A program made the translations under genes and the position numbers. From Ctenosaura bakeri (taxonomy: Eukaryota; Chordata; Lepidosauria; Squamata; Iguanidae), in the NCBI GenBank assembly GCA_948474755.1, contig CAOLHI010002122.1:124001-188000 (forward strand): a stretch of DNA of 64,000 nt, written 5' to 3'. Below, one piece after another: positions 45,122 through 55,660 of the stretch; position 1 is the first letter of the stretch, and the number at the start of each line of letters is the position of its first letter. Below the pieces are notes generated by a model. It searched no databases, was not told the DNA's origin, and was given only the letters and a program-made list of their open reading frames with translations.

Positions 45122-45900
45122 TCCAGCTTCATGGCGACATTAGACTCACCAGTTTAAGTGAACCTGTAAGGAGCACAGTGGCTTCAGCCTTCTCTGTCAT
45201 TGTTTTAACTTACTTGGACAATGACGTTCTGAAGAAGAAAGTCTCTTTTAAGTGTGCATGTTCTCTGTCTGATCCAAATAGCATGGCATAACACTGGCAT
45301 GATTCTATATACAAAGCTCAATAAAAGAGAAGAGAATTTTCACTGTCTATGTTTCTCTTCTGGCCATTATTATTATTCATTTCATTTCATGATTATCACT
45401 AAAAATAATTTTGCTGTAGAGAGGATAGGGGTGTCAAAAATGATCTGTATCAGGTTTCAAATATACTAGGTACATTACTGCTTCTCAGGACTCCAGAACT
45501 AATAAGTATGCAGATCTTCTTTAGAGATATTATGTATTATTTCACATACTTCAAAATGTGGTAAGCCAGATCTACTATGTTTGCTGAACCTCCTGCTTAT
45601 TCTGCTGATTGTATCCCTGGATGTCTGCCCCAAAATCTTGTCCTGGTGGCACCATTATTTCATAAGCAGCACACTGCCGCTGTGTGGAAACATCACTGTA
45701 CTATGGGGAGCTGCTACATTATGCTGTCAAGATCAGAGTTGGATGCTACTAACCATACTGTTTTATTGCATGATGACATTAGAGATGAAAAATAAATAAA
45801 TAACCATTGTCTGTTTCCTAGCTGGATAATGAATTGCCTGACACTCAGGAAATGTGGTCAGGAAGAATAATACAGTGGTGACATTTTTACTCAGTTTTTT
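45122..45900. other. No recognised feature
   Basis: Nothing named. Confidence 0.4.
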
Positions 45901-46365
45901 CCAGTATGTGCACATCCCAAAGTATACTGGGAAATTATTATGTTCAGATGTACATATGGGGGGGTCATATTAAAATGGTGGTGTTTTGTGCACACATGCA
46001 TGTGTGCACCTACACACACACACACGAAACACTGTTTCCAGACAGCCAGATCTGCTATTTGTGCAAGATTGCTGTTTACTAATCTTGCACAATCAAAACT
46101 TTATGGGGAAAAAATCCTGCACAAATCTGCCATCTTGAAAAAAAATGGGGAGCTTTGTAAGATTGCTGCTTTCTGAACGTGCAAGATGATGATGATTTTT
46201 TTTTTTTTTTTACATAGAAAACAATAATCTTGCACAAAGAGCACAAATGGCTATCTGGAAACATTTTATTTTCTACACAACCACCCTTCTATTCTGATGA
46301 AAAAAAGAAGTGTTATTTCTGTGCAGAATAATTTCCCAATACACACTGGGATATCTGAACACTGG
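45901..46365. mobile_element. Long fold-back element
   Basis: The outer arms CCAGTATGTGCACATCCCAA / inverse near 46340-46365 (CACTGGGATATCTGAACACT) and the shared TGGGAAATTATT block pair up. The inner arms TGTTTCCAGACAGCC (46033) and GGCTATCTGGAAACA (about 46248-46262), with TTTGTGCAAGATTG, also pair. The loop contains a T16 run (46196-46211). A CA run interrupts the left arm. CAGTG-type ends hint at hAT, but I find no 8-bp duplication. Confidence 0.6.
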
Positions 46366-47310
46366 GCAAGAACCATACAAAAATACTTGTTTTCTCCACA
46401 GCAGGGAGAAAACTTGTGCAACTTATTTGTCATTAATTGCAAGAATGACATAGTTGAATATTACTATCTGTAGGTGACATTAGCTCACATGGGTTTCCCC
46501 ATGTAGTTGCCACACTAACACATGCTTGATTATATTGCAAATGGGTAGAAGTTTTAGCAACCATGATTAGGGACCTTCCAGGAGCTGAATCAGTGGTAAC
46601 TCAGAATTTCTGCTAATACAAGATTATTCTGCTCAAAAATTCTGCATGGCTGAGACATGGATTTCTCTATAGAAGAAAAGCAGGATGATGTCTCAGCACC
46701 CCGTCTCTGATAATATTTGTTATTGGTGAGAGGAAGGAGAATCAATGCTGCACAGTTTGAGGGGTTCTGTTCTTCCACCAAAAAAGACATCAAAGAGGAA
46801 AGAAGATGCCTCCAGGGAGAAAAAAAGTTATCCATGTTGAAAGGAATGCTTTCTAAAGTAGGCATAGGCTTTGCCCACATGCAGAGAAGATTCAACCTGA
46901 GCAGGACAAGGCAGTCTCCTCAAGAGATTTGAGAGTCATGAAAATGCAACAAATTGTATGGTGTTTGATTTGTTCTTGTATTTTTGCTGCCAGGGATGGG
47001 GAGAAGTGCTTATAAGATATTCCACCCTGTGTCAAAATAGTTTGTCTGGATTTGGGTACCACAAATCTCTGATATGGGTGTGTGTGTGTCAGAGGGGGGA
47101 GGTAAGTTACTTTATCTTAGGTAACAAAATGCTTTGGGCAGCCACGAAGGTAGGATATGATTGTGGATTTAAAGTGTATGTGTTTTGTTGTTGTTTGTTT
47201 TTTCTAAAAAAAAGTAGGGATTTCTCAAAATTTTCAGGCTTCATGAAGGGGAAGAAATTGGTAGCTTTGATGTATATTATTTTTTGGGAGAGGGAGAATA
47301 TGATGTTACA
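46366..47310. other. No recognised feature
   Basis: Nothing named. Confidence 0.4.
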
Positions 47311-47465
47311 AGAAATCCACCATGGTATAGTGGTTGGGGTGTTGGATTATGACCCTTGAGACCAGAGTTCAGTTCCCTACTTGGCCATGGAAACCCACTG
47401 AGTGACTTGGGTGCCTCACATACTTCCAGGCCAAGCAAACCTTGTGATAGGTTTGCCTTAGGGGT
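47311..47465 (+). repeat. Truncated tRNA-derived SINE
   Basis: The head CCACCATGGTATAGTGGTTG, the box-B-like region near AGTTCAGTTCCCT and the body TGAGTGACTTGGGTGCCTCA are present; the 3' tail is missing. Confidence 0.65.
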
Positions 47466-48190
47466 TTTGTTTTGTTTTTTGGGGAGAGCTGTTTTTGGTT
47501 TTGGTAAGACTCCATCTTTTTAAAAACATTACTTCCCTTTAGTATGAGTCTTAAGACTCCATTGAATAAAGGTGGCATCCTCAAGGGGAGAAGTAGATGG
47601 GAATGTCCCTTTAAAATTCTTTTATATTTTTCTATCATCCCTTTCCTTTCATGTTTTTCAGCAAACAAAACAAAAACAAAATAAGGCAACCATTTCCCAT
47701 TGCTTTTGGTAAAGGCATTTAGCTGAAAGAGATGTTGTCTGATAGCAAAACTAGGCCCTAAAAAGCACTGTAGGGGTAACAAAGAAAATGCAATCAGGTT
47801 GTCAATATAAGTTGGATTCAGATTCATTTTGGTGACAGAAAGGGATAATAGACAAGCATTTCACTATTGAAATTCTGTAAAATGTTTGGTTTAAAGTGCC
47901 CTCTTGTGGTTGTATTTATTTTTCTGTTGACTAATTGCAAAGTTTATGGTAGGACATTTTTGTATGTACTGGTTGCTCAGTACAAAATTCCAAATTTTCC
48001 TTCTTCCCACTATTCAAAGATTGCAACAATTCAACATTATTAATAGAAATTTGTGAGGAATCTGATTTTGCTCTAAGACTTAATGGGCTTGCTTTTTTGC
48101 ATGGCCCATAGTTGGCTGCAGACACATTGGGAAATAATGTACATATTTGAGAAGCATGCATAGAAACATGTGTACATTTCAGATGTACAC
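47466..48190. other. No recognised feature
   Basis: A 152-residue minus frame (47369-47827) overlaps the SINE and shows no domain. Confidence 0.4.
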
Positions 48191-48262
48191 AAAACACTGC
48201 ATTGATTTATTTACTTATATTGCTTCTCTTCCAGCAAAGAACTCCAGGTGGCTAACAACAAG
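48191..48262 (-). repeat. L2/CR1-type LINE tail fragment
   Basis: GATTTATTTACTTATATTGC followed by AGGTGGCTAACAACAAGA is the 3' end wording of L2/CR1-like repeats in reptiles. Confidence 0.45.
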
Positions 48263-48488
48263 AATTAGATCAAACATAAGCAAGCTTTAACGTACCATGG
48301 AAGAAATATGTACAATCAATCATACAGTTTAACATATATGCACAAACATGCAGTATTTGGGGAAAAAATAACCAAAAGGAAAGAAAGGGATGTATATCAT
48401 CATGTCTGAGAAAACAACCAGCATAACTATGCAGGGATCAGTGTGGAAGTGGGAAATCGAGATTTCATATACAAGAATTCCTGTTCTT

Positions 48489-48706
48489 TTCTCTTATTGT
48501 CTCTCTGGCAGGCATATTGAAGGCAAGTGTTACATGTAGGTGCAAGCCCAACCCAACCCAACCCACCCTGACAACCAGTTGCTTCTTTTACTCTGTCTCC
48601 TCTTTGGCAAACGCATCAAAGGCAACTGTTGCATGTGGGTGCAAGCCCAAGCCTCCCCATCTCACCCCACTCTGACAACCAGTTGCCTCTCTTCTGTAGT
48701 TGCAAA
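48489..48706. repeat. Two-unit tandem duplication, ~100 bp
   Basis: GTGCAAGCCCAA and GACAACCAGTTGC recur at about 99-104 bp spacing. A CCCAA micro-repeat (48547-48565) sits in the first unit. Confidence 0.7.
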
Positions 48707-48989
48707 TTTTGCAGACAAGTTCCATTAATTCAAGGAGGGGTCCACTGTTTCCGTAGGCAACCCTTGGGACCATGCTGATGAAATGACAGACTCCTGGTCG
48801 AATTAAGGGACTTTGTCTGTAATTTACAAGCATTTAAAAAGTGAGCTGTCAAAAGATGAGTCCTTACAAGGTAGGAGACACCTGTATGTGTACATTTGAA
48901 ATTATTTGTTTACAGACTCAGACTCATTTTTATCAACAGTGTTTCATCAACATTGAGAGTAAGAAGTCCACAAAAGAGGAATCAGAATT
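48707..48989. other. No recognised feature
   Basis: CAAGGAGGGGTCCACTG near 48731 resembles a Tigger-type end but has no partner. Confidence 0.35.
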
Positions 48990-48999
48990 ATTTCAATGC

Positions 49000-49530
49000 A
49001 GCCATCAACTGTAGTCCAAGTATGAAGATATATCATTGAATACCAAAGTCAGGATTGTCCATGCCATTGTATTTCTGATTTTTATATATGGTTGTGAAAG
49101 CTGGACAATGAAGAGAGCTGATGGGCAAGGGGAAATCAACATATTCAAAATGTGGTGCTGAAAAAGAGTTCTGTGGATATCCTGTACTGCTACAAGTACA
49201 AATGAATGGGTCCTAAAGCAAATCAAACCTGAACTCTCCCTAGAAGCCAAGATGATTAAACTGAAGCTGTCATACTTTGGCCATATCATGAGAAGACGTG
49301 ACTTGCTAGAAAAGATAATAATACTTAGTAAGGTAGGAAAAGTAGGAAAAGAGGAAGATCACATTACAGATGGATCAACCCAATCAAGGAAGCCATGACC
49401 CTGAGTCTGCAAGACCTGTTGGTAACCAGGGGCTGTTGGTAACAGGGTGAGTTGGGGGTCTCATTCATAGGGTTGCCATAAGCCAAAATTGATTTCATGG
49501 CAGTTAACAACAACCATAACAACAACAGGA
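49000..49530 (+). mobile_element. RTE (BovB-like) LINE 3' end
   Basis: The end of the LINE ORF is followed directly by a short 3' tail ending GTTAACAACAACCATAACAA. The tail block GGGTTGCCATAAGCCAAAAT has the same structure as the tail of the RTE-tailed SINEs in this window. Confidence 0.7.
49040..49330 (+). pseudogene. RTE ORF C-terminal fragment
   Basis: The plus strand reads YGCESWTMKRADG at 49087-49125. After a stop there follows KQIKPELSLEAKMIKLKLSY and FGHIMRRRDLLEKIIILSKV. These blocks (YGCESWT, then the SLE...KLxxFGHxMRR pattern) mark the C-terminal part of RTE/BovB ORF2, after the reverse transcriptase. About 100 residues of a ~1,000-residue protein remain. Stops and a frame change make it a dead 5'-truncated copy. 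Integration required only the 3' tail, so this is typical LINE debris. Confidence 0.7.
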
Positions 49531-50303
49531 AGAAGCATATTTTTGTCCCAGTAAAATTCAAGTTCTACAAAGAAATTAATTACTCGGCCATGATTTCAAG
49601 CAGATTCAAGACAATAACCATAACAAATGACTATTTGAAGCTGCATATTGTTCTCACACTTTTGCTAAACAAAGCCCATCAGAAGTCCCCCCAAAGCCCA
49701 CAGACTTTCCCTCAGTTTTCTTTTCTTTGTTTTTGTTTTTTAAAGGCCAATTTTCAGGTGATTTTCTTGCTCCAATACTGCCCAAAATTTGCCCAAACAG
49801 CAGCTTCCACTTACCCTCTAAAACTTCTCACACTTTCCAAAAACACAGAAAAAAAGGGAAAATCAGCAAATAATTGGCCAACATGGTAACCAGAAGTGAT
49901 GCTGCATCACCTCGGTTGCACTGAAACGTGGTGCTGTGGTCCACAAGGCAGGAATGAACAGGAAAAATGCCCCTGCCCCCTGCATAGATGCCTACCTTGA
50001 TCTAGTTCTTTATGTGAGGTAGAACAACCTCAGACCCCCAAAGTTGGATGGACCCTACTATTTTCTGGTAGATGGACAATTTTCTCTGGCTTCTGTGATA
50101 ATTATGTTCTGTTGCTAGTAACTATGCAAACCAACAAACACATCAGTAAGGATTTGGCAGATGTTTTTGATCCTTCTTTCCTTCCCAGCAGTTCCTATAC
50201 CTCTCCTTCCCTGGATGCTGAGTTTTGTGTTTATAAAAAACTCTCCATATTGCCAGATGTGGCCCTTGGTGCCAAATAGGTGGCACATCCTGCTCTGGGT
50301 CAA
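49531..50303. other. No recognised feature
   Basis: Nothing named. Confidence 0.4.
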
Positions 50304-50372
50304 AATATTTATTTATATAGAGCCCATCATTGCAAATGTACCTTACAGAGCTATATGAGGGCAGAGTCCCTG
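50304..50372. repeat. L2/CR1-type LINE tail fragment
   Basis: ATATTTATTTATATAGAGCC followed by CCTTACAGAGCTATATGAG resembles a common reptile LINE tail. Confidence 0.4.
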
Positions 50373-50595
50373 TCCCAGGGATTTTGTAAGATAAACATGA
50401 AGTCAATGTTCACTGTTAATTTAAGGAGAGGTAAGTTAATTTTTTTATGGGTCCACATTCCTTGATGTTGAATTATGGATACCTTCGATGCACCAAGTCC
50501 TTCTTCAACAAAGCACACTCTTTTTTACAGAAAGATGACTTCTACTTTTGTGTCTTTTCAAAGGAATAAAAAGTGATTTAGGTTTCAATCTAGAA

Positions 50596-50975
50596 CAGAG
50601 GTGAGCAACTACAGAAGGAGCAGACACCAGTTTTTTCCCTCCTCATTTCTGGCTATGGTTTTGGTTGATTTTCAGTCTTTTTTTTTTTTCTTTTTTGGGA
50701 GATGTGGGGGACCAAAGTGGCAACACTTTTGGGTTTTACAGTGGTTTTGCACCAATTGGGGGATTCTGTGGAAAACTGCTTTAAATAAATAAATAAAAAG
50801 TAAAAATATTAGTTTATAAATAAATTATTGAATCAAATATTTAATTTAATGATTAAATAAAGCATTTAATATTCAATATATAAATAAAATTATTAAATCA
50901 TAAAGGAAAAGTGTTTTGGGGGGCCACATTCATGGGTTCCAGAGGCTGTATGTGGCTGGACTTTTCTCATCCCTG
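50596..50975. mobile_element. hAT MITE with perfect 8-bp duplication
   Basis: It starts CAGAGGTGAGCAAC and ends TTTTCTCATCCCTG, inverted ends of the hAT type. ATCTAGAA flanks it at 50588-50595 and 50976-50983. The 380-bp interior is AT-rich with AAATAAATAAAT runs and no coding frame. Confidence 0.9.
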
Positions 50976-51062
50976 ATCTAGAAGCTTACCATAAGCATTC
51001 TATATCTTTTTGGCATTAATGCACCAGCACTTTAATGACAGCAAGCTCTCCTGAGATAATTA

Positions 51063-51165
51063 CATGCTTACTTATTTGTTGGGCTTATATACTGCTTTAT
51101 CTCAAAAGAATGCAAGAAAGTGTACAGATGACTCCTAGGCAGTCTCTCAAGGCAGCTCACAGCTT
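51063..51165. repeat. L2/CR1-type LINE tail fragment
   Basis: CTTACTTATTTGTTGGGCTT with TCAAGGCAGCTCACAGC is the usual 'rich in TTTATTT ... AAGGCGGCTTACA' LINE tail. Confidence 0.45.
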
Positions 51166-51169
51166 AGCC

Positions 51170-53470
51170 TCAGGAGTAGAATGCTTGTATCATGGCCACC
51201 TTGACTACTGCTTCTATTTCTTCCTTCCTAGAATGGTCACATGGGTGATTTCACCCAGTCAGGGATGAGTCAGTGAATACAATGACATCATAAAGCTATA
51301 TGCTTTCTAGTGAATTCTAAAAAAGGTAAGCACAGTAGGAGTAACACAGTACTATTAAAATTGAGGGTGGAATGTCAGCTATTTATGTGCCATCTGTGCT
51401 TGTCAACAGCAAATGTTCAGGAAACCTTGTGAATACATTAAGAATGTAGCATAAATATGGTAATGGTATCTGGTACATTGGAGGAAAAATTGGTGATCCA
51501 CCACCCTCAAATAGTCTGAGAAGCATTGGTATTGAGATACAGAAGGTGGCAAATTATAATGGCTATGCTGATGTGTATACTACTAATGCATATGAAGATT
51601 TACAAAATAACATAAGCTAAAAAGGAATGCTCCCTGTCCTGAGGAACCTGAAATCTCAATTTGGATGGTAGAAAGATTGACAAGGGAGAAAGAAGAAAGT
51701 GAAGAATGGAGAAGATAGATGATAGTTTGTATATGTGCAACATTCACCAAAACTAAAGCCCAGATCTAGATTAGAATATTGCTGCATTATCGATGTAAGA
51801 TTCTTCAATGGGTCCACATAATAATTCAGTTATCTGGCTCCTTCCTTTCCATTTGCCTGCCTTCCTGCTCCCTCTACACTTTTTGACTTTTTTAAAATAA
51901 GTTTTCTCTAGATTCCAAAACATATGTAAGATGATATACTTAAAAATTATTTATGTCTCTATAATTATTGGCCTCTGCTGAACAGTTTTTGTTACTCTTC
52001 TACCAGAGCTTGGAAGCTGCTTGTTAAAAGCAATGCAGTGGCATTAGTTTTTATGCTTATAAGCCCACAAAAATACTTCTTTTGCAAAGTAAGGTAACTA
52101 CTGGTTCATTTTTAATGAAACAAACCATTGTTTATACTCATTACTTATTTTCAGGGACAGTGTTGCCTCTTGCCTAATTATCCAAGGTATGATTATACTT
52201 TATATAATGTAGCTTCTCCCTGTAATTATGCAACCCTCCCTTGACAGAGGAGTTACTGTCTATTTTTTATTTTTAAAAACATGATACTGTACAGGGCAGG
52301 AGTCTGCTTGCTCAGTTCCTTGCTTCCAGCATACCTTGGCAGAACATTGGAACACAGCTGGAAATGTGGCAAGCTGCCAACCACATTTCTGCAGTGCTTA
52401 GACAGTCATAAGATAATTTCTTAAGTTATTTCCCCAGTGGTGAGATTTATGAGGGGGATTGCACCTTTATTTATGGGATATTTTTTTTTTTTTAGTACTT
52501 TGGAAATTCCTGTATACAACACATTCACTTGCACAGAGAAGAACCTTCAGATTTTTGAGCAAGACCAACTTTTTAAAAAAAATAAAAAATGCAAATACAT
52601 TTTTGGCAAAAAGGCCTATGTTATAGAAAACCTCATTATGGTTTGGTAGTTTCTTGATGAAGTGTCTTGACATGTGGAAATACCTGTTCTCATTGAAGGC
52701 AGAAAATTTTGCAGGCATTTTTGCATACCTGGTAATGAATGGGGAAAGTCCCTTATTTGAATATTTTAAAGGACAATTATCTCTGTGGCTATCTCCTAAA
52801 TCATGGTAAGAGGCAAAACACATTCTAGGTCTCCTCCAAATAAAGAATATAATGAGTGACTGAGTAATATAGCAAATAGCATTTGGAAGTATCAAAACAA
52901 GTAACACAATGATTCACATTTTTGGTCTCCTCATTAGTAAGAGAGCAGCTTGTTTGAAAAGTTACATTTCTAGTTTTGTCTTCTACCTGCCACTAAATAC
53001 TTACAAACTGGTCTTCTGTACACCCTTGTCTGTAAAAAATGTAACAATAAAATCAGCTGTCAGATTTCATAGATATTGTGCAGTGAATATCATTTTCTAG
53101 ATTTTGTTTCCAACCACATGATGTAAGGATGATAGTCTTTCATTACAGATGGTAGCATCATTATCCCAGCAAAGCCACATCAAAAAGATGCTGTCATCAA
53201 GCTTGTCAGGATTCATCTGAATATCTTTTCAACTTAGTTGTATTTTGTCTTTTAAAAGTATTCAGGAGGAATACTTTTAATGCATCTCTTTTTACCCATA
53301 TGTACTTAATTGGGAAATGTAAGAGACAGTAGTAGATCTCTCAAACAGTGTAATCAGATTAGCAAGGTAGAGTCTGAACAGCTAACCCCATGCCCACTCA
53401 CCCATTGACAAGGTCCAGCAGAATAGAAATATAAGCTTAGTGTTCTTTGGAAACCATTAAATTAGCTTTA
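51170..53470. other. Unassigned, partly non-repetitive
   Basis: No coding region or named repeat. The 53040-53270 part looks like single-copy DNA. Confidence 0.35.
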
Positions 53471-53474
53471 TGTA

Positions 53475-54219
53475 CAGTTGTCCCTCCATATTTGTGGGTT
53501 TCACTTTTTGCAGGGTGCCCACTTGCTCCCCCATTCTCCCCCTCCAACCCCATTCCCACTCCATTTGTTCCTCCCATTCTCCCTGCCTCCAGTGCAGGCA
53601 TGCCCCATGCAGACAGCAGGAAGGTCCAGGGAGGACGATTGGCAGTTCTCCGCACTCCTCCTGCCTCCCCTACTACAGGTGTGGGCACGCCTGCATGGGG
53701 GGCAGGAAGGTCCGGGGAGGCCAATTGTCAGTTCCTGGTGCTCCTCCCACTGCTGCCACAGGTGTGGGCATGCCCACAAGAGCACCAGGAAGGTCAGGGG
53801 AGGGTGATCACCAGTTCCCTGCACTCCTCCTATCTCCCCTGCCGCCGCTGAGGGCGTGGGCACACCCTGCGCCAGTGGCAGGAAGGTCCAGGGAAGGTGA
53901 TCACCAATTCCCCAAGTTCCTCCCACCACCCCCACTGCTATGGGTGCTGGCATGCCCCACACCGGCAGCAAGAAGGTAAAGGGAAGGCAATCATCAGTTT
54001 CCTGTGCTCCTCCTGCCACCACTGGCGGTGCAGGCACATCTTGTGCTGGTGGCAGGAAGGTGCAGGAAAGGCAATCGCTTGTTCCCTGCCTCCCTGCCCC
54101 CCGTCTTGGGGGGTACACCAGCCAGGCAGAAGCCTGTAGGGGAGGCACCCTATTCACAATTATTTGACATTCACAAAGGAACTGTGTCCCTATCCCTCAT
54201 GAGTTTGGAGGGCCTACTG
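53475..54219. mobile_element. Tigger/pogo-like element carrying a minisatellite
   Basis: The ends CAGTTGTCCCTCCATATTTG and GAGTTTGGAGGGCCTACTG are inverted relatives. TA lies at 53473-53474 and 54220-54221, the expected 2-bp duplication. Most of the 745-bp interior is a GC-rich tandem array (53589-54100) instead of the usual short spacer. There is no transposase. Confidence 0.8.
53589..54100. repeat. ~87-bp minisatellite, about six units
   Basis: The landmark GGAAGGT recurs at about 53619, 53705, 53788, 53881, 53971 and 54055 (spacing 83-93 bp). Each unit includes AGTTCCTGYRCTCCTCC-like and GTGGGCAYGCC blocks. Because 87 is divisible by 3, open frames persist on several frames, including a 218-residue minus frame of ~29-residue repeats; I do not regard that as a gene. 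Confidence 0.85.
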
Positions 54220-54221
54220 TA

Positions 54222-54709
54222 TATACAATACTTGTCCATTATCAAATATATAGTCTAACAAAAGAAAGAGGAATAAGAGAAAATGGCTGTAGGTTAAAGT
54301 GATGAAGGAATTGTGAAGATGCATAAGGTAACAAATAGGAAATTGGAAACAATGCAAGCTAGTTGTTAAGGGGCATAGATATAACTGTAACAAAGTACAT
54401 TCTACAAAATTAAATATGACTTATTGCCAAGAAACTGGCTCAAAGTCAGCAGTCTTTGGCCCAGTTAATCCAATGTGGTTGAAATGATCAGATGCTGCCT
54501 TTCAGTGAAGTCTACTGGTATTTTTTTTTTTTTTTGGTATGCATGAACCTTAAATGAATATACACAATTACTATAGAAACCACAGCAAAAATGGTGAACT
54601 ATGTACATTGCTGGTCTGGCAGTAGATGTCACATCTGGAAGACAGAAAATAAAATGGCTGTGAAAAGAAGATAATATTTGAAAACAGATGCCGGTTGTTT
54701 CAGAGACAT
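54222..54709. other. No recognised feature
   Basis: A T15 run at 54521-54535. Nothing else named. Confidence 0.4.
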
Positions 54710-54712
54710 ATA

Positions 54713-55147
54713 GGCCTTTTTCGCACGTTACCCGTTCGCACTGCTGGGCGGGGGTTTCGTGCAAGAAGCCTCAGAAGGAATGCTGCCGCTTCCCTGCTGC
54801 TTCCCTGCTGCCTGGGCTCTGCAGCTCCTTCCTGGTCGTGTGAGCCCAAGCCCCTTCCTTCCTTCCGCAGTGCAATCTGGGAGCTGGAGGCTAGCGCTGG
54901 GGCAGGAAGTGCAACCGGTACGGCTCAGGAGGCTTCACATGGCAGGTGAGTACACCTCAAGCCCCTGACCAGTGCGTGAGCATGCAATATTTTTGGATAA
55001 AAGTCAAAAATAAAAAAAAATGTGTATGTGCTACACACACGGCTCTTGAGCAATGCATAAATATGAGTGCGTCATACAGACCGCTCCTCTCATTTACGCG
55101 ATGCTCAAGGTGCACTCTTGCTTGCAAAATGCTGTATGAAAATGGCT
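54713..55147 (-). mobile_element. GC-rich MITE (copy D), diverged
   Basis: The ends GGCCTTTTTCGCACG and CTGTATGAAAATGGCT are flanked by ATA and GTA, an imperfect 3-bp TSD. The interior matches copy C, including a degraded hairpin near 55065-55100. Confidence 0.65.
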
Positions 55148-55429
55148 GTAGTCTACAGTCCTATAAACTTTCCTCACTGTTAATAGTGTAATTCCTTAGT
55201 TCTTAGGACACCAGTGTACATACACATGAGCTGAGAGCTAACAGGACCACTGCAAAGCATAAATCTCTACTATTGGACCTAGGCTGGTGCTCAGCAGCAG
55301 CTAGAGGTCCTGGGTACAGTTCCAAAATTTTTGCATAGTTTTCAATGGTCTTTCACATTTTGGGTTGTTTTTTGCGAAAATTTTGTTTGCAGAAAATTTG
55401 CAATAATACAATATTTTGTGCAAAAACAT

Positions 55430-55660
55430 TGCCCTGATGGTGCAGTGGTTAAATGCCAGTACTGCAAGCCACAAGCTTGTGAGTTCGATCCTGCCCAGCT
55501 CCAAGGTTGACTCAGCCTTCCATCCTTTCGCAGGTCGGTAAAATGAGTACCCAGCTTGTTGGGGGCATGTATAGAAATGTTTCAAAATACATGCTATTTG
55601 TAAGTTGTTCGCTGCCTCGATCCATATGGAGAGGAGGGATACAAATAAATAATAAAAAAA
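55430..55660 (+). repeat. Sauria-type SINE with L2-like tail
   Basis: The tRNA-like head has box A (TGGTGCAGTGG) and box B (GTTCGATCC at 55483-55491). The central block GTTGACTCAGCCTTCCATCC and GGTCGGTAAAATGAGTACCC is the hallmark of Sauria SINEs. The tail GAGGAGGGATACAAATAAAT matches L2-type LINE ends. This is the clearest squamate marker in the window. Confidence 0.9.

Noticed and set aside
47369..47827. 152-residue minus-strand open frame
   Set aside because: It overlaps a SINE on the other strand and shows no domain, signal or membrane pattern.
53501..54157. 218-residue minus-strand open frame as a gene
   Set aside because: It is a translation of an ~87-bp (29-codon) minisatellite in GC-rich DNA and spans into MITE ends. 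Other frames over the same stretch are also open.
55430..55520. tRNA gene
   Set aside because: Box A and B are those of a SINE head; the body and LINE tail follow directly. The same holds for the other SINE heads in the window.
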